From: Cellvibrio sp. PSBB006
GTDB taxonomy: Bacteria > Pseudomonadota > Gammaproteobacteria > Pseudomonadales > Cellvibrionaceae
DNA length: 64,000 nt
NCBI RefSeq assembly: GCF_002162135.1
Contig: NZ_CP021382.1
Span: forward strand, 4,586,001 to 4,650,000
Reading direction: 5' to 3'
The translations under genes and the position numbers were made by a program. Shown piece by piece: positions 1 through 8,601 of the stretch. Numbering within the stretch: the first letter of the stretch is position 1; every line of letters starts with the position of its first letter. The notes below the pieces were generated by a model. That model saw nothing but the letters and a program-made list of their open reading frames with translations, was not told the DNA's origin and made no database searches.

Positions 1-2
1 AA

Positions 3-2147
3 AAGGATAAAGATGGGGATTTTGTAGCCAGTTTTTATGCCAATAGTGTTGACAGTAGCTTAAAGAAAGTAGACGAGACTCGTCGTAACTCCCCCTTTGA
101 GCTTGCATATCCCCATCATGTTGTTCAGGAAATAGAAATTAAGCTACGTGATAAAAACTGGACTTTTGAAGAGGATAGTTTTGTTGAGAAAAATGATTTC
201 TTCTACTTTCGCAGCTCAGTAAAGTTTGATGACTCGGACAACCTGCTACGACTGGTTTATGAATATAGGTCGTTGAGTAACCATGTCCCCGCAGAGAAAA
301 TAGATACTTATATAAAAGCTCAAAAACGGGCAGCAGATAATACCAGTTACGAAATATATGAATTCTCTGAGGAGCCTGTAGTTGATTCTGATATTTATTT
401 TTATCTGATTGCTGTGCTATACGCGCTCCTCGTGATTTTCGTCTTAATTAATTGGTATAGAGACAGTGACCGAAAGCTCTTTTACGATGTGGCGGTCTTT
501 TATCCGATTTCTGTGGTTAAAGTCATTACGTTATTGTTTTTTACCCTTGGAACATATAGTTGCTATTGGTTTTACCGTAATTGGTCATATATCAAGCGAA
601 AGGATCAGCGTAATATTTCTCCATTTTGGCGTGCTGTTTTTGAATCATTTTGGTTTTATCCTATTGCCTATAGAATTGCCAATAGTGACGAACCGAAGCA
701 GCAAAATATGCCTCGTTCCGCATGGATTTTAGGCGTATTTGCGGTTCTGTACTTTATCAGTGCTTTACTCATGGATAAATTTATACTCATCGGCTTGGCG
801 CTAGGTAGCGCACTGCTTGTTATTTTGGTTCGTCAGGTCAACGCTTATCAGCAATCTTCTGCGGAAATTTATTCTCACCATTCACGCTGGAAGTTGCGAC
901 ACTTTTTACTGCTGATAGCTTTTTCTCCGCTTTTTCTCTTGGCATTTGGTCAGGAGCTGCGTCTTTTGCCTGCCGACAAAGTGGTTGCGGGCGATTATCT
1001 GCTGCAACGCGACCTCAAATTCATGCAGCGTAATAATATTATTGCCGCAAATGATAAGCTTATTTATTTTTACAGCGATGACAGTTTTAGTATTCGCAGC
1101 GACGGTAACGGTTTGACGGAGCAAGGGGTGTTTTCATACTGGGAAGGTGATGATGGTGAGTTATATCGAGAAACAGCCAAGTTCTTTGAAATGCAAAAAA
1201 TAGAATTCTCAAAAGGGAGTTATGGTGTCAACTCTATACTTACCGTATATCGCGAGGATGGCAGTGATTTTCTACTTTATCTGACGACTGAAGAAAGTGG
1301 TGATGAGGAATTTGAAAAAGAGCTGAGAAAGCGCTGGGGTGATGCACGACTACTTCATGAAAAAGAATTGGCATTCTCCGAAGATGCTACCGTGATGAAG
1401 TTGGAGCTTAAAGCAATAAAGCACGGTATTGAACAGATAATCCATAAAGCATTGATTAAAAATGATCAAGCATCTCAGAGATTGTTGGCGGAGCTTTACA
1501 GTCGTGGGCTTATGGTTCAGCAAAACATTCATCGTGCTATTTATTTTTATGAGCTGGCGTATCGTCAAGGGAATATGTCGTCTGGCGCTGATTTGGCATG
1601 GCATCTGGCGATAATGAGCCACGGCTCAGGCGCATTGGAACGTGCGGAGGAGATAGCAACAGAGCTGTTGGAAAAAGATGGGGGTGCCAGAGCCCGAGAA
1701 GTTCTTGCCGCAGTATATGCAGCGAATGGAGAATTTGCGCGTGCAATAGTTGAGCAGCAGCGAGCGGTCGCGCTAGTTGATGATAAAAATAAAGCAATCG
1801 CTAAAAGAAGATTGTCAGTTTATCAAGCGTCACAACCATGGACGGAGGTTTGGTCTGTCGATACTGTAGCTGGTTCAGAGATGTTGCCTTTGGTACGACA
1901 AGCCCCTCATTATCCATTGGCGGCGTTGCAAAAGAAGGTTGAAGGAAACATTGTCTTTCAATTTGATGTCATGGCCGATGGCTCTGTCGCTAACATTGCC
2001 GTTGAGTCGGAAGAGCCTGAAGGTTATTTTGAAGCAGCGGGTAGAGAAGCATTACAGAAATTTATTTATATTCCTCAGATGTCTAACGGCGTTGCTATTG
2101 ACACAAAGGACGTCAAGAATAAATTCACTTTCACGCTTACCGATTAG
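3..2147 (+). CDS. DUF3857/transglutaminase-type membrane protein, 5'-truncated by the window edge
   Basis: The reading frame is open from base 3, well before the TTG at 273, so the true start lies upstream of the window. About 714 residues are visible. The first ~115 resemble the C-terminal part of DUF3857/transglutaminase proteins (SPFELAYPHHV, then YEYRSLSNHVP). There follow about five hydrophobic segments (near residues 130-150, 170-190, 240-260, 263-280 and 300-318), with a DUF4234-like stretch (TLGTYSCYWFYRNW). A soluble part comes next with one Sel1-like repeat (QRLLAELYSRGL...AIYFYELAYRQGN). The last ~85 residues resemble a TonB C-terminal domain (PHYPLAALQKKVEGNIVFQF). The role is unknown; an envelope function is inferred. 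The stop is convergent with the next gene. Confidence 0.8.
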   Translation, partial: KDKDGDFVASFYANSVDSSLKKVDETRRNSPFELAYPHHVVQEIEIKLRDKNWTFEEDSFVEKNDFFYFRSSVKFDDSDNLLRLVYEYRSLSNHVPAEKIDTYIKAQKRAADNTSYEIYEFSEEPVVDSDIYFYLIAVLYALLVIFVLINWYRDSDRKLFYDVAVFYPISVVKVITLLFFTLGTYSCYWFYRNWSYIKRKDQRNISPFWRAVFESFWFYPIAYRIANSDEPKQQNMPRSAWILGVFAVLYFISALLMDKFILIGLALGSALLVILVRQVNAYQQSSAEIYSHHSRWKLRHFLLLIAFSPLFLLAFGQELRLLPADKVVAGDYLLQRDLKFMQRNNIIAANDKLIYFYSDDSFSIRSDGNGLTEQGVFSYWEGDDGELYRETAKFFEMQKIEFSKGSYGVNSILTVYREDGSDFLLYLTTEESGDEEFEKELRKRWGDARLLHEKELAFSEDATVMKLELKAIKHGIEQIIHKALIKNDQASQRLLAELYSRGLMVQQNIHRAIYFYELAYRQGNMSSGADLAWHLAIMSHGSGALERAEEIATELLEKDGGARAREVLAAVYAANGEFARAIVEQQRAVALVDDKNKAIAKRRLSVYQASQPWTEVWSVDTVAGSEMLPLVRQAPHYPLAALQKKVEGNIVFQFDVMADGSVANIAVESEEPEGYFEAAGREALQKFIYIPQMSNGVAIDTKDVKNKFTFTLTD

Positions 2148-2167
2148 AAATCAACTCTACGCTAATG

Positions 2168-2198
2168 CCATTACTGCATAACCGAAATGCAGTAATGG
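2168..2198. terminator. Hairpin between convergent genes, possible bidirectional terminator
   Basis: A perfect 12-bp inverted repeat (CCATTACTGCAT / ATGCAGTAATGG) with a 7-nt loop lies between the stops of two convergent genes. There is no clear T-tract on either side, so intrinsic termination is only inferred from position and stem strength. Confidence 0.4.
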
Positions 2199-2200
2199 TG

Positions 2201-2923
2201 TCAGCTAGGCTGTCGACGATTAAACTCCAACAAAGCCTCCGGCCTATCCGTAAATACCCCATCCACCCCCAAATCCAGCATCCACTGCCAATCCTCTTCA
2301 TGATTAACGGTATAAACCCAATTTTTTAAACCGCGACGGCGAGCGTCGTTGATCATGTCCTGATTTAAAAATCCCAAATGGGTATTGAAAGAATAGGCTT
2401 TTAATTCATCGCAACATTGCGCGTAGCTGTAGGGAATGCCTTCTACCAGCACGCCGCGTTTTATGTGCGGTGCGCTTTGCAGCATCTGGAACAACTGATG
2501 GTGATCAAAGCTGGATACGAGGTAGTGTTCCAATGACAGTTGATGATCTTGTGTAAACTCGGTTAATTGTTCAACCAATACGGGCACGCAGTTCGGGCCT
2601 TTGATTTCAATATTGAGCAGCGCGCGGTCACCGACAAGCTCCAGTACCTGGCGAAGTGTAGGCACAGGTTCGCCGTTCTCAAGAGTGAGTTGGCGAACTT
2701 CTGCCAGGGATTTTTCAATCAGCAACCCCTTGCCTTTTAATTGTCGTCCGAGCCGGCGGTCGTGGGTGACGATCAGTTCGCCGCCGATTTGCCAGATGTC
2801 GATTTCAATCGCATCCACGCCCAGTGCGAGACTGCGACGGATGGCTTCCAGGCTGTTCTCGGGGCTGGTGTGGTGGTGGTGAATCGGGCCGCCGCGATGA
2901 GCAATACAAAAAAGTGACGCCAT
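2201..2923 (-). CDS. Glycerophosphodiester phosphodiesterase (GDPD family)
   Basis: 240 residues, a full-length single-domain GDPD protein that would hydrolyse glycerophosphodiesters to glycerol-3-phosphate and an alcohol. Visible family motifs are AHRGG near the N-terminus, SPENS, the metal-binding EIDIW and THDRRLGR, IEIKGPN in the middle, and VDGVFTDRPE at the C-terminus. The ATG at 2923 is chosen over the upstream ATG at 2962 because AAGGAAG sits about 7 nt before it and the catalytic HRGG then falls at residues 8-11 as usual. No signal peptide is seen, so it should be cytoplasmic. It is transcribed alone and convergent with the preceding gene. Confidence 0.9.
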   Translation of the reverse strand: MASLFCIAHRGGPIHHHHTSPENSLEAIRRSLALGVDAIEIDIWQIGGELIVTHDRRLGRQLKGKGLLIEKSLAEVRQLTLENGEPVPTLRQVLELVGDRALLNIEIKGPNCVPVLVEQLTEFTQDHQLSLEHYLVSSFDHHQLFQMLQSAPHIKRGVLVEGIPYSYAQCCDELKAYSFNTHLGFLNQDMINDARRRGLKNWVYTVNHEEDWQWMLDLGVDGVFTDRPEALLEFNRRQPS

Positions 2924-3029
2924 TCCAGCTTCCTTCAGGTTAACTAACGTTATACTGCGCAACCATCAACTGGTTGTTGCAAAATTGGTCCTATGTTAGC
3001 AGTAAACCCTCCGAGAGTGATCCCGTAAG

Positions 3030-3557
3030 ATGAGTGGCAATTCGATGACTAAATTACTTCTGGTAGTTGGCTGTTTCTTCGCGTTTTATCTGGCTTCGTT
3101 GATCCTGGATAAGGTTATCCGCGAGCGGAGCATCAAGAAGATGCTCGGCGATTTACGTGTGCGCTACGTCACGCGGTTGATGAATATCGGTTTGGTATTT
3201 TGTTGCATCGTCGTGGTGTGTTTGATTCTCGGTTTGGGTTACAGCGAAGTGTCGGTTTTTCTTTCGTCGATCTTCGCTGTAGTGGGTGTGGCTTTGTTTG
3301 CCCAGTGGTCGATTCTGAGCAACATTACCGCCAGCATGATTATCTTTTTTGGTTTTCCTTACCGCGTGGGTGACCGTATCAAGATTCTCGACAAAGACGA
3401 TGATATGAGTGGCATCATCGAAGAGATCAGCATGTTTCATGTCATTCTCCGCCGTGAAGACGGCAATATCGTGACCTATCCCAACACGCTGATTCTGCAA
3501 AAGGCGGTATTAAAAGTAGAGCATCCTCTACCGCCAGCGGTGATTGAAGAACATTGA
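3030..3557 (+). CDS. Small mechanosensitive channel, MscS family
   Basis: 175 residues. It has two or three hydrophobic segments (about 7-25, 47-68 and 72-95), followed by the MscS pore-lining and beta-domain signature (VALFAQWSILSNITASMIIFF, then FPYRVGDRIKI). This is shorter than classical MscS (about 286 aa) because the C-terminal alpha/beta domain is missing; short versions of this kind are common. The expected role is tension-gated ion efflux on osmotic downshock at the inner membrane. Start ATG 3030 has only a weak ribosome-binding site; ATG 3045 is an alternative. It is convergent with the aminotransferase gene 11 bp downstream. Confidence 0.85.
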   Translation: MSGNSMTKLLLVVGCFFAFYLASLILDKVIRERSIKKMLGDLRVRYVTRLMNIGLVFCCIVVVCLILGLGYSEVSVFLSSIFAVVGVALFAQWSILSNITASMIIFFGFPYRVGDRIKILDKDDDMSGIIEEISMFHVILRREDGNIVTYPNTLILQKAVLKVEHPLPPAVIEEH

Positions 3558-3568
3558 TTGCGTCCCGC

Positions 3569-4765
3569 TTAGGGGCGCAGTACTTTTACGATCGCCTGGC
3601 TGACGTAATCCATTTTTTCCACGGTCAAACCCGCGACGCTGATGCGGCTGGTATCCGTCATATAGATACTGAATTCGTTTTTCAGTCGATGTACCTGTTC
3701 GACGCTCAATCCCAGAAATGAAAACATGCCGCGTTCGTGGGCAATAAAACTGAAATCCCGCTCATCCTGTAACTGATTCAATGCCGTCACCAACGCCGCG
3801 CGCAGATTTTGAATACGTTGGCGCATCTGCCCCAGCTCTTCCTGCCATTGGCGAGTCAGTTCACTGTTGTGCAGGATGATATCCACGATGGCGCTACCGT
3901 GAGCCGGTGGCATGGAATACAGGCCGCGCGTCACACTGAGCAATTGGCTCATGCCCGCATTGGCCTGGGTTTCATTCGCGAATACCAAACTCAAGGTTCC
4001 CGCGCGTTCACGGTAGAGGCCAAAGTTTTTTGAAAATGATGCAGCAATGATCAGCTCGGGTACCGACTCGGCCAACAGTCGAATGCCATAGGCATCCTCA
4101 TCCAATCCTTCACCAAATCCTTGATAAGCCATATCCACAAACGGCACGAAACCGCGCGCCTGAGCGAGACGCGCCACCTCCTGCCACTGCTCGCGCGACA
4201 AATCCGCACCGCTGGGGTTGTGGCAACAAGCATGCAGCAGCACCAGATCGCCCTTGGGAACTTCATTGAGCACAGCGACCATGGCATCGAAGTCGATGCT
4301 GTGAGTGTCGTAGTTGTAATAGGGATATTCACGCAGCTTCAACCCTGCGCTGCCGAGCAGCGGAATATGGTTGGCCCAGGTCGGCGTGCTCACCCAAATA
4401 GTGGCGCCCGGTTTAGCGCGCTGAATAAATTCCGCCGCCACCCGCAACGCGCCGCAGCCACCCGGCGTTTGAATCGTGCGCACCCGATTATCCGACACCA
4501 CTGTGTGGCCGGTCCCGTAAATCAATCCAGCCACGGCGTTATTAGCGCCGGGATAGCCAGCCGGGTTGGTGTAGGCCTTGGTATTTTCCAGATTCAGGCG
4601 CAACCGCTCCGCCGCCGCCACAGCCGCCATAATTGGCGTCACACCCGCATCATTCTTATACACCCCCACACCCAGATCGACTTTATTCGGATTGGTGTCT
4701 TGCTGAAACGCGGCACTGAGACCGAGGATAGGATCGGCGGGGAGCAGGGGCAGGGATTCAAACAT
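3569..4765 (-). CDS. Aromatic-amino-acid / aspartate aminotransferase (class I, PLP)
   Basis: 398 residues, typical of the AspC/TyrB family. Visible motifs: VDLGVGVYKND near the N-terminus, TPGGCGALR (phosphate side), HNPSGADL, the PLP-lysine motif SFSKNFGLYRER, and FIAHERGMFSF towards the C-terminus. It should transfer amino groups between glutamate/2-oxoglutarate and aspartate or aromatic amino acids. AspC and TyrB cannot be separated safely by eye. The start ATG 4765 gives the usual MFESL N-terminus of the family. It is transcribed alone; palindromic repeat copy 1 lies upstream. Confidence 0.92.
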   Translation of the reverse strand: MFESLPLLPADPILGLSAAFQQDTNPNKVDLGVGVYKNDAGVTPIMAAVAAAERLRLNLENTKAYTNPAGYPGANNAVAGLIYGTGHTVVSDNRVRTIQTPGGCGALRVAAEFIQRAKPGATIWVSTPTWANHIPLLGSAGLKLREYPYYNYDTHSIDFDAMVAVLNEVPKGDLVLLHACCHNPSGADLSREQWQEVARLAQARGFVPFVDMAYQGFGEGLDEDAYGIRLLAESVPELIIAASFSKNFGLYRERAGTLSLVFANETQANAGMSQLLSVTRGLYSMPPAHGSAIVDIILHNSELTRQWQEELGQMRQRIQNLRAALVTALNQLQDERDFSFIAHERGMFSFLGLSVEQVHRLKNEFSIYMTDTSRISVAGLTVEKMDYVSQAIVKVLRP

Positions 4766-5088
4766 GATGACTCCGAAACGTTATGGGCGTATGAAAAAGT
4801 GGGCTGATTATACGCTCAGGTTTTCGGTTTAGCAGGTGCTCAAGGTCGCTGTAGCGAAAAAGCTAATTCAGTTTGGGAGGTCATTCAGGAGGAGACATAT
4901 TAACCAGGGAATGGGTCATGCATGATTGCACGATACAAGTTTGGCGTTAGGGGATTCGTTTCGAAACCCTCAAGTCAGGGATGACTTGAGGGAGCTACAA
5001 GGATGTATTCATGCGTTTTCGAAACGAATCCCCTAATGACAAACGAACTACGGAGTACTGTGCTGTTCAGCTCCGCTTGAGCGAAGAA
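4766..5088. other. Intergenic region holding a palindromic repeat
   Basis: Apart from the repeat at 4939-5044, no gene or clear regulatory element was recognised here. The part next to 4765 should contain the aminotransferase promoter (minus strand). Confidence 0.5.
4939..5044 (+). repeat. Dispersed palindromic element, copy 1 (short class, 106 bp)
   Basis: Outer arms GTTTGGCGTTAGGGGATTCG and the complement of GTTTGTCATTAGGGGATTCG bracket TTTCGAAA-type inner arms. Inside is an 11-bp hairpin (CCCTCAAGTCA / TGACTTGAGGG, loop GGGA) followed by the conserved GAGCTACAAGGATG. Three related copies lie at 7433, 21310 and 38495. No coding capacity of its own is evident. Confidence 0.85.
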
Positions 5089-6006
5089 TCAATTACACAC
5101 CTGGAACTCCACAATCCCACTACCCGAACCAAAACGTTGCATCGTGTATTTCTCCAGGTCAATCAAATAACCATCCCCAGCAAGGTTGGCCGTACAACAA
5201 CCATTACAGTCAGAATCCGAACAACCATCGTAAACCTTCGCGGTAATACTGCGGCTACCCTGGCGCAGGTTAATCGTCTTCATACCCATCCAATTCCAAT
5301 CCTTCAAGTGCACCGCCGCAATATTATTCGCCATCACCCAGGATTCCGGTTGCACACCATTCAGGCCGTAGAACTGCCCGGCCCAGGTGCAGCCGTTGTA
5401 AAGCACGCACTCATCACTGCCGGGATCGGGATAAGACTCGTAATGGGTGAGGTTTGCCCGGTACCAGGTGCTGCCGCAGTCGGGATTATTGGTGCCGCCT
5501 GCCGGAACAATCTCAATCCAGTTGAAGTTCCAGCCGGCAGTTTGCGCAAACACGCCGAGGTTATAGGTACCGGCATTGATGTTTACTGTCTTGGTCACTG
5601 TCGTCCAGTTTTGCCAGCCGCCGGTGGCGCCGATCTGGAAGGTTCCCAGTTGTATGGCGCCCGCGTTCAAATCCACCGATGCGGTCGCACCGGATGGGCT
5701 GGCCACGCGCATCTTGATGACGTAGCTACCGTTTGTGGGAATCGTGAGGTTGGTAAAAGCCAGCCACTCGCCGGTTTCAATCCAGCCGACGTTGTAACCA
5801 CCGTTCGTGTCCTGCGCATTTTCAATATCGACATCATCGCTGCGATAAGCGCCACCGGTATTGCCCGGCGTTGTGTCGTAGAAATAGTTATAACTTTCTG
5901 CCTGGAAAACCACGGCCTGGGCACTTAGTGACAGCGCGCCCAACAAACCACAGGCGCTGCGCGTGAATTTTTTAATCACAGTCGATGGAGAAAAATCAGG
6001 ATGCAT
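5089..6006 (-). CDS. Secreted CBM6-type carbohydrate-binding protein with a Cys-rich C-terminal domain
   Basis: 305 residues. Residues 1-31 form a signal peptide ending SLSAQA. Residues ~32-165 are a CBM6-like beta-sandwich (FQAESYN, GYNVGWIETGEWLAF, GWQNWTTV, and NFNWIEI at the end). After a short linker there is a ~125-residue Cys-rich domain (DECVLYNGCTWAGQF, NNIAAVH, KVYDGCSDSDCNGCCTAN). It resembles the expansin-like double-psi-barrel modules attached to CBMs in cellulolytic bacteria; that assignment is inference. No glycoside hydrolase catalytic domain is present, so binding or loosening of polysaccharide is likelier than hydrolysis. GAGGG about 10 nt upstream supports start 6006. It is transcribed alone. 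Confidence 0.8.
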   Translation of the reverse strand: MHPDFSPSTVIKKFTRSACGLLGALSLSAQAVVFQAESYNYFYDTTPGNTGGAYRSDDVDIENAQDTNGGYNVGWIETGEWLAFTNLTIPTNGSYVIKMRVASPSGATASVDLNAGAIQLGTFQIGATGGWQNWTTVTKTVNINAGTYNLGVFAQTAGWNFNWIEIVPAGGTNNPDCGSTWYRANLTHYESYPDPGSDECVLYNGCTWAGQFYGLNGVQPESWVMANNIAAVHLKDWNWMGMKTINLRQGSRSITAKVYDGCSDSDCNGCCTANLAGDGYLIDLEKYTMQRFGSGSGIVEFQVCN

Positions 6007-6308
6007 CGTATGACCCTCAATGTTGTGCGGACGTTATGCAGCCGGTTGAACAAAGCTCCGGCAGCAGGTAAAAGCGGCAGGTAATTTTCGATATCAGTGA
6101 ATGGATAGCCCGCGTCTATCTTGACGCTGCGGTTAAGTGTGCCTGAGTGAACTGGCCCGCCCAGACACTTTTCTACGGAGGTCAGATACTTTTCTATCAG
6201 AGGTGAAACAGTGGGACGCCCTTCATAAAGAGCCGACTCAGACGACGGGAGAGCGATCAGGTATACTCTGCGGCTCGTTTTATTCCTATGCAGGAGCTTT
6301 GTCTGACT

Positions 6309-7361
6309 ATGTCGCAGTTCTGGAGTGAGGTGGTGCGCCAACTGGAGCCTTATGTTCCCGGCGAGCAACCGCAGATTGATGGCCTGATCAAACTCAACAC
6401 CAACGAAAGTCCCTATCCGCCATCGCCCCGGGTGCAGCATGTGTTGAATGACACGGCCATCGCACGCTTGCGTTTATACCCTGACCCCAACTCCCGCCAA
6501 CTGAAACAAACCCTGGCCGATTATTACGGCGTTCAAGCGGACCAGGTGTTTGTCGGCAATGGCTCGGACGAAGTGTTGGCTCTGTCTTTTATGGCATTTT
6601 TCCAGCAGCCCAAACCCCTGCTGTTTCCCGACATCACCTATAGCTTCTATAAAGTGTATTGCCAGTTATTCGGCATCGCGGCCAACAAAATCCCGTTGCG
6701 CGACGACTTCACCATCGACTTCGCCGACTACCCGACCGACAACGGCGGCATCATCTTCCCCAATCCGAACGCGCCCACCGCCATCGGAAAACCGCTCGCC
6801 GAAATAGAAACGCTATTGCAACGCAACACGCAATCTGTAGTCCTGGTGGATGAAGCCTACATCGACTTCGGCGGCGAAACCGCCGCGTCACTGGTGAGCC
6901 GCTACCCCAATCTGCTGGTGGTACAAACCCTCTCCAAATCCCGCGCCCTCGCCGGCATGCGCGTAGGCTTCGCCATCGGCGACAAACAACTAATCGAAGG
7001 CCTGGATCGCGTCAAAAACTCCTTCAACTCCTACCCCCTCGATCGCCTCGCCGAAGCCGCCGCCGTAGTCGCGTTTGAAGATGAAGCCTACTTCCGCTCC
7101 AGCTGCGATAAAGTGATCGCCACCCGCGAATGGACAACCCGACAATTACAGGAACTTGGCTTCACCGTACTGCCATCCCAGGCCAATTTTGTGTTGGCAC
7201 AACCTCAGGGCAATGCCGCGGCCCTGGCAGCCAAATTACGCGAACACAAAATCCTGGTGCGCTACTTCAACGCACCGCGTATCGATAAGTTTTTGCGTAT
7301 TACGATTGGTACGGATGAGGAAATGGAGCGGTTGATTACCGTATTAAAAACGTTGGTATAA
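6309..7361 (+). CDS. hisC: Histidinol-phosphate aminotransferase
   Basis: 350 residues, class-II-type PLP aminotransferase of histidine synthesis (imidazole-acetol-phosphate to histidinol-phosphate). Motifs: [12 protein letters not shown] at the N-terminus, [31 protein letters not shown] and the PLP-lysine motif [14 protein letters not shown], with RITIGT near the end. ATG 6309 is preferred to ATG 6288 because AGGAG lies about 12 nt before it and family members start close to this point. It stands alone here, outside a his operon. Palindromic repeat copy 2 follows 72 bp downstream. Confidence 0.93.
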   Translation: MSQFWSEVVRQLEPYVPGEQPQIDGLIKLNTNESPYPPSPRVQHVLNDTAIARLRLYPDPNSRQLKQTLADYYGVQADQVFVGNGSDEVLALSFMAFFQQPKPLLFPDITYSFYKVYCQLFGIAANKIPLRDDFTIDFADYPTDNGGIIFPNPNAPTAIGKPLAEIETLLQRNTQSVVLVDEAYIDFGGETAASLVSRYPNLLVVQTLSKSRALAGMRVGFAIGDKQLIEGLDRVKNSFNSYPLDRLAEAAAVVAFEDEAYFRSSCDKVIATREWTTRQLQELGFTVLPSQANFVLAQPQGNAAALAAKLREHKILVRYFNAPRIDKFLRITIGTDEEMERLITVLKTLV

Positions 7362-7432
7362 GTGAACAGGAACGTATAGAGAGATTTAGAGCATTGCCCA
7401 ACACGGGTAAAGCTGACGTTAGCACAATGTGA

Positions 7433-7608
7433 GTTTGGCGTTAGGGCCAGGGTTTCGAAACCCTCAAGTCACGGACGACTTGAGGGAGCTACAGGGACGA
7501 TTCATTCGCCACATCCTTGTGGCTCACCCTTCGGGCAGCTTCGCTGTGCAAATTGGCTGTCCTGCCAATTTGTTATACGTTTTCGAAACCACTAGCCTAA
7601 CGCCAAAC
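7433..7608 (+). repeat. Dispersed palindromic element, copy 2 (long class, 176 bp)
   Basis: It has the same ends (GTTTGGCGTTAGG / CCTAACGCCAAAC) and inner hairpin (CCCTCAAGTC / GACTTGAGGG) as copy 1, then an extra ~70 bp with further hairpins, including AAATTGGC / GCCAATTT around TGTCCT and CCACATCCTTGTGG. It has exactly the length of copy 4. It lies between hisC and the STAS gene. Confidence 0.85.
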
Positions 7609-7642
7609 GGATTTCGAAGTGCTCTCATTTTTTCTCCGAGTC

Positions 7643-8245
7643 TCAAGACTTCACTTTCTCCTCCAACGTCGCCCCCTGAATCACAAAATAGCGATCCATC
7701 CCCGTCCACTGCAACAACTCCCACACCTGGCGATTGCAATGACACAGCGTAATATTCTGCCGCTGTGAACGCTTTTGCTCCCTGAACAGCAACAGCATCG
7801 ACAGACTTGTCAAACTAAGTGCCGGCGTCCGGGTCAGGTTAAATTCAAACTGATCAATTTCCTTACTGGCCGTTTCGCGCAACAACCGCAACCATTCCCG
7901 GCGCAATGCCTGGTCAATAGTGCCGCTGATATTAATCCGCAAACCGTGCCCATTATTGATCGGTATCCACTCCATTCGCGGACCAATATCGCTAAGGGAT
8001 GACGGGTTATGAACGGTGGTTGTTCCTGCCGGTATTGTGGCAGTAGTCGCAGTGCGACGTTTAGCTGGTGCGGCGGCGGGCGGCGAGCCAGGAGAAGAAA
8101 CAGGAACACTGTCTTCCCAGCTGCTGGTATCCGTGGCGGTACTTAACACCTCATCAATAATCTGCCCATGGCGTTTACTATCGCCCGGGTTCTCATCATC
8201 TCTAAAGATCAGTTCTTCGCCGATAAAAGGAACCGGTGGTCGCAT
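7643..8245 (-). CDS. STAS-domain protein
   Basis: 200 residues. The first ~85 residues are low-complexity and rich in Ser, Thr, Pro and Ala, without a recognised domain. Residues ~88-195 look like a STAS fold of the anti-sigma-antagonist type (GLRINISGTIDQALRREW, LSLTSLSMLLLFREQK, ITLCHCNRQVWELLQWTGMDRYF). The expected phospho-acceptor Ser/Thr would sit in the TPALSLTSLS stretch; this is inference. Its partner is unknown. It is divergent from the c-di-GMP protein at 8602, so a shared signalling role is possible but unproven. Confidence 0.7.
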   Translation of the reverse strand: MRPPVPFIGEELIFRDDENPGDSKRHGQIIDEVLSTATDTSSWEDSVPVSSPGSPPAAAPAKRRTATTATIPAGTTTVHNPSSLSDIGPRMEWIPINNGHGLRINISGTIDQALRREWLRLLRETASKEIDQFEFNLTRTPALSLTSLSMLLLFREQKRSQRQNITLCHCNRQVWELLQWTGMDRYFVIQGATLEEKVKS

Positions 8246-8601
8246 GGCTGCCTCCGGAGCGAGCCTAAAAAGCGGGTTTTTGTTGTTCCGTTATGGTTAT
8301 TGGACACCCGAAACGAACTGCTTCGGTTCGAGTTGAACAATATATATACGATGCCTGCCAAGTATAACCAGACTTCTGTGATGTGGCGCATAAATCCTTT
8401 GCTGCGATGAAAAAATCAGGTAAGGTTGGCGGCACAACTAGTACTGATCAATCAATAACTTACCGGCATTACCTGAATTTTTTATCACCATTGCCCTTGG
8501 CCCGTCGGTTTGTGATGCGAAAAGAATCTAACTAGTGATCGATATGGGTTCACCGGAAGGGGCCGGGTGGTCAACTGAATTGGGCATCGACTTGGGCGAA
8601 T
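8246..8601. other. Divergent intergenic region
   Basis: 356 bp between the divergent STAS and GGDEF/EAL genes. It should contain both promoters. No recognisable operator, riboswitch or small gene was seen. Confidence 0.4.

Noticed and set aside
273..2147. Start codon at 273 for the first gene
   Set aside because: The codon is TTG, no ribosome-binding site is evident, and the frame with DUF3857-like sequence is open back to base 3.
4939..5044. Possible integron attC site (GTTAGG...CCTAAC arms)
   Set aside because: The core order is opposite to attC (which begins RYYYAAC and ends GTTRRRY), there is no integrase gene or cassette array, and the copies lie far apart between ordinary genes.
5011..5928. 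Long open frame on the plus strand opposite the CBM6 gene
   Set aside because: The minus-strand frame has a signal peptide and recognisable CBM6 motifs; the plus frame has none and begins inside the palindromic repeat.
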